64,000 nucleotides of DNA, from NCBI RefSeq assembly GCF_003182355.1, contig NZ_QGTW01000005.1, positions 124,001 through 188,000 of the forward strand. Reading direction: 5' to 3'. Shown in pieces: positions 57,831 to 64,000 of this stretch. Under the pieces are notes generated by a model. That model did no database searches. It was not told the DNA's origin and worked only from the letters and a program-made list of their open reading frames with translations. The translations under genes were made by a program, and so were the position numbers. The DNA comes from Cytobacillus oceanisediminis. GTDB lineage: Bacteria > Bacillota > Bacilli > Bacillales > Cytobacillaceae. Every line of letters begins with the position of its first letter. The first letter of the stretch is position 1.

Positions 57831-59510
57831 TTATATGGCTTTATAAAGGTAGATTTTCCATACAGAGCTTTTTGATTCAAAAACCTTTTCCAGGTGCAGA
57901 TCGTTATCTGCGGCATTATCGATTGGAACGGATGAAAAAATATAAGACCCCCCCATCGCCTTGAATGCCCCTGTATTCAATTGAAGGTTTTTCAGCCTTT
58001 TTTTCGTATGCTTTTTAAACATATAATGCTTTCCGAGCTCGTCCGTAAAGATATAGCACCTTCCCCCCCATTCATCAAAGTAGATGCGGATTCTTTTGTT
58101 TTTTACCAGTTCTTTTTCAATTATTTTCCGAAACTGATATTTGTACGTTAAGGGGTAAAAATTATTATACGTATCCAAAGTATAGAAGCCATTAAACTGG
58201 GCGACGGCAGGGTGAAGGCCGATGCTTGCGACACGGTAATCCTCCTGCGGGCGCCCAATATAGTTCTTAATATCAGTAAACTGCTTTTCTGCATAAAATT
58301 GCTTTACAGTAGGCTTATCCTGAAAAAGAAATTCTTCATTAAAAAATGAAGCGACAATCACTTGTGCCAGCACAAAAACGGGAACCTGCCTCCTCCAAAA
58401 CTGGCCACGGGACCAAATGATTTTCAAGGACAGGGCAAAAAGAACATAAATAACCAGGGGCCTTAAAAAGTGATACCTGGCAAAGTTGAATGTATCAAGA
58501 ACATGAAAGCGTTCAGTAAGCGGCAGCCAGCCTTTGTAAAACCAGAAGGCATACCATGCTGATAAAGCAAAATTTAGGAAAAACAGGAACAAAAACACCT
58601 TTTCTTCTTTCCAGTTCTTTTGCCAAATAATCATAAAAAGGGCTATGAACATAATCGGCAGGATGACTAAGGTGTGAATCGTTGCAGCATGGTGGTGTCC
58701 CAGAGCAAAATTTTTAAACGTCAGCCGGACACAATGCCAAAAGGTTAACCTTGCATGGAAATATTCATCACGGCTGTTTGGTTCCTCGTCAAATAGAAAG
58801 GAATAAACAAGCCGGTATTCAACAATAAAAAATATTCCGGTCATATAAGCAATCGATAATAGAAATGGCCAATTCCACTTTCTTTTCCTGATTACATCTA
58901 TCAGCCAAAAGATTCCCATAGCACTCAGAAAAAAGAAAAATCCCAGAACGATGCTCGCATACATGGGCAATAAGGTTAAGACAAGGATGTTTCTCAAGGA
59001 TCTTTCCCCTTGCCTGATATTTAAAAATGCCCAAAGCGCAAGCGGCATCCCAAGAGTGCTCAGCATACCGGAGGGCCAGAATGGAGTGAATGCAAACGCC
59101 AGCGCTGTCCCAATCGTAACCGATGCCCACTTCTCTTCTTTAAGAAAATGCTTTTTCAAAAGCAAATACATTCCAATAAAAGCAAACACTCTTGTAATCG
59201 TCTGGCTGAGAGCATAGGCAACCATGACCGGAAAGAGAGCATAAAGCCAAACAATTAAGGTGAATTCAGAGCCAAACGCATTCCGGGATAGGCTGCCGTT
59301 AATAATTTGCGGAATGGCTGCATCAATCGGCCCTGTAAGCTGGCCGCTTTCGGCTAGGACTTTATACCATGCAAGATTAGAATCTAAATTATCATGAACG
59401 CGAATATGAGCGTTTTCACCTAATATGTACAACGGAGACACAAACAAAGCTAAGGCAATAAAGGCAAGGATAAGAAGCTTTTTCTCGGCTGTTATTTTTT
59501 TCAAATGCAA
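57831..59510 (-). CDS. ykoS: multi-pass membrane protein, YkoS-like (DUF6044)
   Basis: A 559-residue protein with about ten helices in the first 400 residues and a globular C-terminal part (about 420-559). The first loop has ENAHIRVHDNLDSNLAWYK. Length and order next to a YkoT-type enzyme match B. subtilis YkoS. The topology resembles GT-C glycosyltransferases, which use lipid-phosphate sugars, so it may be the acceptor enzyme for the sugar made by YkoT and flipped by GtrA. The start is TTG at 59510 with GAGGTG 6 bases upstream. Confidence 0.8.
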   Translation of the reverse strand: MHLKKITAEKKLLILAFIALALFVSPLYILGENAHIRVHDNLDSNLAWYKVLAESGQLTGPIDAAIPQIINGSLSRNAFGSEFTLIVWLYALFPVMVAYALSQTITRVFAFIGMYLLLKKHFLKEEKWASVTIGTALAFAFTPFWPSGMLSTLGMPLALWAFLNIRQGERSLRNILVLTLLPMYASIVLGFFFFLSAMGIFWLIDVIRKRKWNWPFLLSIAYMTGIFFIVEYRLVYSFLFDEEPNSRDEYFHARLTFWHCVRLTFKNFALGHHHAATIHTLVILPIMFIALFMIIWQKNWKEEKVFLFLFFLNFALSAWYAFWFYKGWLPLTERFHVLDTFNFARYHFLRPLVIYVLFALSLKIIWSRGQFWRRQVPVFVLAQVIVASFFNEEFLFQDKPTVKQFYAEKQFTDIKNYIGRPQEDYRVASIGLHPAVAQFNGFYTLDTYNNFYPLTYKYQFRKIIEKELVKNKRIRIYFDEWGGRCYIFTDELGKHYMFKKHTKKRLKNLQLNTGAFKAMGGSYIFSSVPIDNAADNDLHLEKVFESKSSVWKIYLYKAI

Positions 59511-59742
59511 TCTTTACACCTCTAGGTTCAAGATTATTTATAGCTTAGGGTTAACGAACAGGTGCAAAATATTCCGGGGATATCCATATTCAACATAATA
59601 CAACCTGCCGGCAACATAAAAATAAGTGAAACAGCATTCAAGCCTGATGATAAGTAATCACTGCTAGCACAAGTTTTAACGGTGGATTATGCTGGATAAG
59701 GCTGCAAAAAAATGGCTCATGAACTATCTTAGGGGGGATTTT

Positions 59743-60603
59743 ATGATTAAAAAAGCGGTCATTCCTGCTGCAGGACTTGGAACGCGTTTTCTGCCGGCCA
59801 CAAAGGCTCAGCCTAAGGAAATGCTCCCTATCGTCGACAAGCCGGCCATCCAATATATTGTTGAAGAAGCAATCGCTTCGGGGATTGAAGATATCATCAT
59901 CATAACCGGCAGGAATAAAAGGGCCATTGAAGATCATTTCGATAAATCAGTTGAAATGGAGTTATTGCTGAAGAAGAACGGAAAGCTGGAAATTCTCGAG
60001 GAAGTTCGCGGAATTTCCAATCTGGCGGATATTCATTATGTCAGGCAAAAAGATCCTCTTGGGTTGGGCCACGCCATTTTGTGCGCCAAAAAATTTATTG
60101 GCCATCAGCCCTTTGCTGTCCTTCTCGGTGATGACATCATTGCCGGCAAAAAGCCGGCATTGCTGCAGATGATCGAGCAATATAACAAAATGGGTACGAG
60201 TATCCTTGGATGCAGTGAGGTTCCCATTTCTGAAGTAAGTAAATATGGGATAGTCGGTTACTCAGAGCAGCGGGGCGCATTATATAAAGTTGACAACCTT
60301 GTTGAAAAGCCCCCAATCGATACCGCTCCCTCAACCCATGCCATTATTGGCCGATATATTTTAACTCCATCTATTTTTGAAATGCTTGAAAATGGCAAAC
60401 CTGACAGCAAAGGAGAATTGCAGCTGACAGATGCGCTTCATTTATTGCTCGGCCACGAGAGAATGTATTCTTATTTAATCCAGGGCAATCGTTATGATGT
60501 TGGCGATAAATTTGGGTTTTTAAAAGCCTCGATTGACTTCGCTTTGCAAAGGCCTGATCTGAAGGAAAAACTATTACTATATTTGAAGCAAATCCGCCTA
60601 TGA
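59743..60603 (+). CDS. galU: UTP-glucose-1-phosphate uridylyltransferase
   Basis: A 286-residue GalU/GtaB/YngB-type enzyme making UDP-glucose from UTP and glucose-1-phosphate. The signature GLGTRFLPATKAQPKEMLPI is at about 10-29, with KPAIQYIVEEAI, GDDIIAGKKP and GELQLTDAL following. AGGGGGG lies 6 bases before the ATG at 59743. It is divergent from the ykoS operon and could supply its UDP-sugar. UDP-glucose also feeds teichoic acid glycosylation and glycolipid anchors. Confidence 0.93.
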   Translation: MIKKAVIPAAGLGTRFLPATKAQPKEMLPIVDKPAIQYIVEEAIASGIEDIIIITGRNKRAIEDHFDKSVEMELLLKKNGKLEILEEVRGISNLADIHYVRQKDPLGLGHAILCAKKFIGHQPFAVLLGDDIIAGKKPALLQMIEQYNKMGTSILGCSEVPISEVSKYGIVGYSEQRGALYKVDNLVEKPPIDTAPSTHAIIGRYILTPSIFEMLENGKPDSKGELQLTDALHLLLGHERMYSYLIQGNRYDVGDKFGFLKASIDFALQRPDLKEKLLLYLKQIRL

Positions 60604-60749
60604 ATTTTTATCATTTATATCCGTCAAGGTGAGACCTGGGCTATCTCCATGCACCTTGGATCATCTGGCGGATGGATGTTTTTTTTGGATTCCTTTCCAG
60701 CATGCCCCAAGGCCGGGCATGCTAATGGATTAAGGAAAAGCCCTCATCC
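60604..60749 (+). terminator. 3' region of galU with hairpins
   Basis: AAGGTG/CACCTT arms near 60626-60660 lie upstream of a run of eight T (about 60678-60685). A second hairpin, AGCATGCCC/GGGCATGCT, lies at about 60701-60722 without T-run. Confidence 0.4.
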
Positions 60750-61316
60750 TCAAAGGTTTTCACCGCTCTTTTCTGCGGTGATCTTCTTTAATCCCCCAAT
60801 CACGAACCGAACAGCCAAAAACAAGAGAATAAATCCAATAAACGAATACGTGTGCTTCCAATGAATCAGTTCGAACATATTCAAAAGGCTAAATAAAGGT
60901 TCAATGATATAGGCAAAAAAGGCTGCCAGAATGACCGATGCTGTGCTAAAGCTTTTCCATGTGCGGAAATATTGATAAATCAGCATCCCTGAAACCGGGA
61001 TGACCACAAAATCTGCAGGCATCAACGGCGGGATAGCATGAAACAATTTATCAGGGTATCCCCATAGCAAAAAACTAACACCTATTACATCCAGGAAACA
61101 CGCAAAGATTCCGCATAATAACCCAAAAGCAAGGATTTCAAAGAAACGCTCCTTGTCCACCAGTCTCCACCAAATAAAATAAGGAAGAATGGCAGCAGCC
61201 ACTAACAGCCACCAATTAAAGCTAAACAAGTCCTCCTGCATCCAATGTTCAAAAGAGACATCCCTTAACTTTTCCCTAGCTTTTTGCACCTCTTCGTATG
61301 AAGGAAATTTACTCAT
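60750..61316 (-). CDS. CBO0543-family membrane protein (long form)
   Basis: A 188-residue protein with a ~35-residue soluble N-terminus (MSKFPSYEEVQKAREKLRD) and five helices. LPYFIWWRLVDKERFFEIL, LWGYPDKLFHAIPPLMPADF and VIPVSGMLIYQYFRTWKSF are typical of this long form, common as a single copy in Bacillaceae. It is the most conventional of the five family members here. The ATG at 61316 has CAGGTG upstream. Function unknown. Confidence 0.75.
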   Translation of the reverse strand: MSKFPSYEEVQKAREKLRDVSFEHWMQEDLFSFNWWLLVAAAILPYFIWWRLVDKERFFEILAFGLLCGIFACFLDVIGVSFLLWGYPDKLFHAIPPLMPADFVVIPVSGMLIYQYFRTWKSFSTASVILAAFFAYIIEPLFSLLNMFELIHWKHTYSFIGFILLFLAVRFVIGGLKKITAEKSGENL

Positions 61317-61449
61317 AGCGTCACCTGCTGTGCGAGTTCTTGTACTTTCTATCATCTTTCCCCACGCAAGAAGTTACATACAGTAAACCGATGTATTTAA
61401 TAATATATGTATGCATAAAAGCAGCTGGCCTAAGCCAGCCGCTCTTCTC

Positions 61450-62220
61450 TTAGTATTCGCCTTTTAGTCCTGTATACATCAAAATGGCTTCCCTTAAAAA
61501 CTCTGCGGCATTTGGATGAATTTTATCATAATAGGCTTTAAATCTTTCGTCTGACACATACATTTCCGCGAGGCCAGCATGGGCCTCTTTGCTATATTCA
61601 CTCCAATAAAACGTGATCCATTGTTTATGGAGATCGGCTGCTTTTTGCGCAAGTTCACCTGCCGGATCGCCTGATTGAATAGCTTCAGCTAATGTGCTAT
61701 TCACTTTCTCAGCCAATTGGGCAATAGCCTCATGCTCCTCCTGAGTCATATTCATGACCTTGGCATTTGACTTCTCTACAGTCTCATCCCCATATTTTTC
61801 ACGGATTTCTTTCCCGTACTTCTTCTCATTTTCTTCAATCATTTTCTTTTTGAATCCTTCAAACTTTTCCTTATCTGACATGGTCGTTCTCCCTTCTGCT
61901 GACGCAATGGTTTTTTCTACATTCGCAATAAGCAAATCCAGCTTCTTTCTTTTCTCAAGGAGTTTCCCGCGATGCTCCTTCAGTGCATCCGCAGCATCGA
62001 AAGCAGGTGCTGAAATGAGCTTTTTGATCTGATCCAAGCTAACGCCAAGCTCTCGGTAAAAAAGGATGTGCTGAAGCCTGTCAACCTCCTGCTGGCCATA
62101 AATCCGGTATCCCGACGAATTGGTTCTTGCCGGCTTAAGAATCCCAATTTCATCATAATACCTTAGAGTCCTTGTACTCACCCCTGCCAGCTGAGCAAGC
62201 TTTTGCACTGTATACTCCAT
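61450..62220 (-). CDS. MerR-family regulator, TipAL/Mta-type
   Basis: A 256-residue regulator: N-terminal MerR HTH (TVQKLAQLAGVSTRTLRYYD, about 3-22), a coiled-coil dimer helix (about 75-110) and a C-terminal TipAS drug-binding domain (about 115-250, MTQEEHEAIAQLAEKVNSTL, ITFYWSEYSKEAHAGLAEMY). Such proteins (TipAL, Mta) bind antibiotics or xenobiotics and activate efflux genes, usually including their own. AAAGGAGG lies 8 bases before the ATG at 62220. The target is not obvious from neighbours. Confidence 0.9.
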   Translation of the reverse strand: MEYTVQKLAQLAGVSTRTLRYYDEIGILKPARTNSSGYRIYGQQEVDRLQHILFYRELGVSLDQIKKLISAPAFDAADALKEHRGKLLEKRKKLDLLIANVEKTIASAEGRTTMSDKEKFEGFKKKMIEENEKKYGKEIREKYGDETVEKSNAKVMNMTQEEHEAIAQLAEKVNSTLAEAIQSGDPAGELAQKAADLHKQWITFYWSEYSKEAHAGLAEMYVSDERFKAYYDKIHPNAAEFLREAILMYTGLKGEY

Positions 62221-62336
62221 GCGGAATTTCCTCCTTTCGAAAATATATGAAAGTACTTTCTGCTTATTACGATACACCTTTACGCAACGTGAAGGTCAAA
62301 TGGTTTTTATAAAAAAATTGCCTCTTTTGGGCCCAT

Positions 62337-62762
62337 TTATATGTCCAGCTGCTTCACCAGGAGAGCTGCCGTTGTTTTTATCATCCTGCATCCTTCTAGA
62401 TCCTGCTCCTTAATCAATCCAAGATCCAATGCAGATTTAATTTTTCCTTCATGTGGCCTTTTCTGAATAAGGTCCAGGAAGTTCAGTTTTTCCAGCTTTT
62501 GAACAGTCGTTTCCTGATCAAATTTCTCCAATTTTCGAATCTGCCGTTGCAGTTTGTAATTATCGATCGTGACTTCACCTTTCTCATTCTGTCCGACTGC
62601 CGTATCGAAATACTGGTGGAACAGATCCTTTAGTTTTTCCAGCTCGGTTTCCAAATCCTTTTTCCTGCGGCTCAACTCAACAAAACGGACCAGCATATCT
62701 TTTGTAAGGATGCTCTCGCTGTTTACCAAATCGATCGCCTCTTTTCTCGGATGATACTTCAT
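62337..62762 (-). CDS. coiled-coil hypothetical protein
   Basis: A 141-residue charged protein with a coiled coil over about 28-50 (LSRRKKDLETELEKLKDLFH) and a second helical part with LQRQIRKLEKFDQETTVQKL. The layout resembles small phage- or plasmid-encoded Bacillus proteins, but I cannot name a family. There is no strong ribosome site upstream of the ATG. It stands alone between the MerR gene and the adenylyltransferase. Confidence 0.6.
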   Translation of the reverse strand: MKYHPRKEAIDLVNSESILTKDMLVRFVELSRRKKDLETELEKLKDLFHQYFDTAVGQNEKGEVTIDNYKLQRQIRKLEKFDQETTVQKLEKLNFLDLIQKRPHEGKIKSALDLGLIKEQDLEGCRMIKTTAALLVKQLDI

Positions 62763-63002
62763 CTTATTTTGGAAGAGGCGGCGTTATGCACGTCCTAAAG
62801 AACATTCGTTTGTGTTCTTATTTTAGAAGACTGGGTAGGTGTTTCACGGATATATTCAGTTTTCCGCTTTCCCCCCATGGTGACCTCCTTCCATAAATAT
62901 TAACAACTATCTTTTAAGACATTTAATTTGTAAAAAGGGCAGGGGATTCTAAATTGGCGAAGTATATTAGTAAGAAAGACAAAAAGAGGCATGGGGGGCC
63001 AT

Positions 63003-63875
63003 ATGAGATCCGAAACCGAAATGATGGAATTAATTTTATCAGCAGCCAAGCAAGATGAGCGGATACGAGCGGTTATTATGAATGGTTCGCGCACGAATCC
63101 GAATGTGAAAAAAGATATCTTTCAAGATTACGATATTGTGTACCTTGTAAGGAAAATCGAATCTTTTACCCGCGATCATAGCTGGGTCGATGTGTTTGGA
63201 GAACGGATTATGATGCAGCTGCCGGAAGAGAAGGTGCTGCCTCCAGCTGATGGCAGCGGCCGTTTTCCTTACCTTATGCAATTTATGGACGGGAATCGCA
63301 TTGATTTGACCTTGATTTCTGTTGGAAAAATGGATGAACTCCTGCAACGCGACAGCTTGAGTGTCCTGCTTCTTGATAAGGATGGCCTTGTTGGCCCCCT
63401 TCCGCCTTCAAGCGATCGGGATTATTGGATTAAAAAGCCGACTGCACAGGAGTTTGCCGATCTCTGCAATGAATTTTGGTGGATCAGCCTGAACATCAGC
63501 AAAGGCCTTTGGCGCCGGGAGATTACTTATGCAATGTTTATGCACGAGCAAATTAACCGTAATGTACTGATCAAAATGATGGAATGGAAGATCGGAATCC
63601 AGACCGATTTTACAAAAAGCGCAGGCAAGTTCGGCAAGTATATGACGGATTTTTTGCCGGAGGAAGAATGGGAGCAATTTAGATTGACCTATTCGGACGC
63701 GGATTTTGATAACATATATAAAGCACTTTTTATCATGTGCGATCTTTTCAGAAAAACGGCTATGGAGGTCGCCCAGCAGCTTTGCTTTGATTACCCTTAT
63801 GAAGACGATAAACGGGTAACAGCATTTTTGAAGCATGTTCGAAATCTGCCTCCGGATGCAAAATCTATCTATTAA
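63003..63875 (+). CDS. aminoglycoside 6-adenylyltransferase, ANT(6)/AadK-like
   Basis: A 290-residue nucleotidyltransferase that adenylylates streptomycin at the 6-OH. The catalytic pattern is VIMNGSRTNPN with DIFQDYDIVYLV (the Asp pair), and IDLTLIS carries the third Asp. The C-terminal substrate domain has NEFWWISLNISKGLWRREIT and AMFMHEQINRNVLIKM. It is similar in length to chromosomal AadK (284). The ATG at 63003 follows GGGGGG. Chromosomal copies in Bacillus give low-level resistance, and no mobile element is nearby. Confidence 0.9.
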   Translation: MRSETEMMELILSAAKQDERIRAVIMNGSRTNPNVKKDIFQDYDIVYLVRKIESFTRDHSWVDVFGERIMMQLPEEKVLPPADGSGRFPYLMQFMDGNRIDLTLISVGKMDELLQRDSLSVLLLDKDGLVGPLPPSSDRDYWIKKPTAQEFADLCNEFWWISLNISKGLWRREITYAMFMHEQINRNVLIKMMEWKIGIQTDFTKSAGKFGKYMTDFLPEEEWEQFRLTYSDADFDNIYKALFIMCDLFRKTAMEVAQQLCFDYPYEDDKRVTAFLKHVRNLPPDAKSIY

Positions 63876-63905
63876 AAAAGTCCCCTTACCCAGGGGACTT
63901 TTTCA
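63874..63905. terminator. bidirectional terminator
   Basis: AAAAAAGTCCCC and GGGGACTTTTT arms around a short loop, starting at the adenylyltransferase stop and shared with the convergent gene. Confidence 0.88.
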
Positions 63906-64000
63906 GTTATTTTTTAATTCAAATTGCTCAAACGCAGACCAGTTCACCATTTTTTCCATGAGAATGGAGATGAGTACGCCCATAATCAGGCCGTTTGATA
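63905..64000 (-). CDS. C-terminus of an unidentified membrane protein (cut by window edge)
   Basis: The last 31 codons of a leftward gene: SNGLIMGVLISILMEKMVNW then AFEQFELKNN and a TGA at 63907-63905. The start is beyond the window. One hydrophobic segment is visible. The family cannot be told from so little. Confidence 0.5.

Overview
The window reads as chromosomal DNA of a spore-forming, low-GC Gram-positive bacterium of the Bacillaceae; the genus cannot be settled from sequence alone. Evidence: AGGAGG-type ribosome sites, many GTG and TTG starts, a tyrosyl T-box, HelD, CwlJ, a frataxin-like Fra (YdhG), a YkoS/YkoT pair, an SwrC-like RND pump and a sigma-54 (SigL) activator with its -24/-12 promoter. 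No rRNA, tRNA, intact transposase, prophage or CRISPR array was seen.

Layout. 0-6 kb: marR-type gene and T-box-controlled tyrZ, a CopC/CopD pair, a flavin monooxygenase and a broken metal P-type ATPase. 6.7-16 kb: an accessory stretch of small orphan genes (CBO0543-type membrane proteins, DinB proteins, a glutaredoxin, DUF3888, Fra, a YeiL regulator with a divergent MFS transporter, a DUF523/TudS protein). Many of these are separated by copies of an ~80-100 bp hairpin repeat, all in one orientation. 16.9-23.7 kb: a peptide-binding lipoprotein and a sigma-54-controlled ald-nhaC operon with its PAS-AAA-Fis activator. 24-32 kb: HelD, a possible small RNA, a quinone-reductase-like SDR with a divergent Rrf2 regulator, GyrI-like and CBS proteins, CwlJ and several decayed genes.

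32.9-43.8 kb is one leftward operon: ABC ATPase, FtsX-type permease, FabG-like SDR, six KAS III (FabH-like) paralogues and a 3-hydroxyacyl-CoA dehydrogenase. Three of the KAS III proteins and the dehydrogenase lack canonical catalytic residues. No carrier protein, KAS II, dehydratase or thioesterase is present. This looks like a small-molecule pathway with its own exporter, and I do not recognise it.

44-50 kb holds an alpha/beta-hydrolase-like protein with a degraded catalytic triad, another CBO0543 gene, DUF3231, and a YeiH-LysR pair. 50.2-52.3 kb is a translationally coupled four-gene operon: a monooxygenase-like protein with a stop at codon 2, a helical protein, a B12-binding protein carrying the Wx9EH motif of CarH/LitR photoreceptors, and a PAS-STAS protein like stressosome components. 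This is a candidate light or cobalamin input to the general stress response. From 52.9 kb the DNA is richer in GC and more conventional: RND efflux pump, a 67-residue Cys/His-rich peptide, GtrA-YkoT-YkoS, GalU, a TipAL-type MerR regulator and an ANT(6) aminoglycoside adenylyltransferase.

Gene decay is heavy in the first 52 kb. At least ten pseudogenes or fragments were found, several caused by single-base changes in homopolymers, some of which could be sequencing errors.
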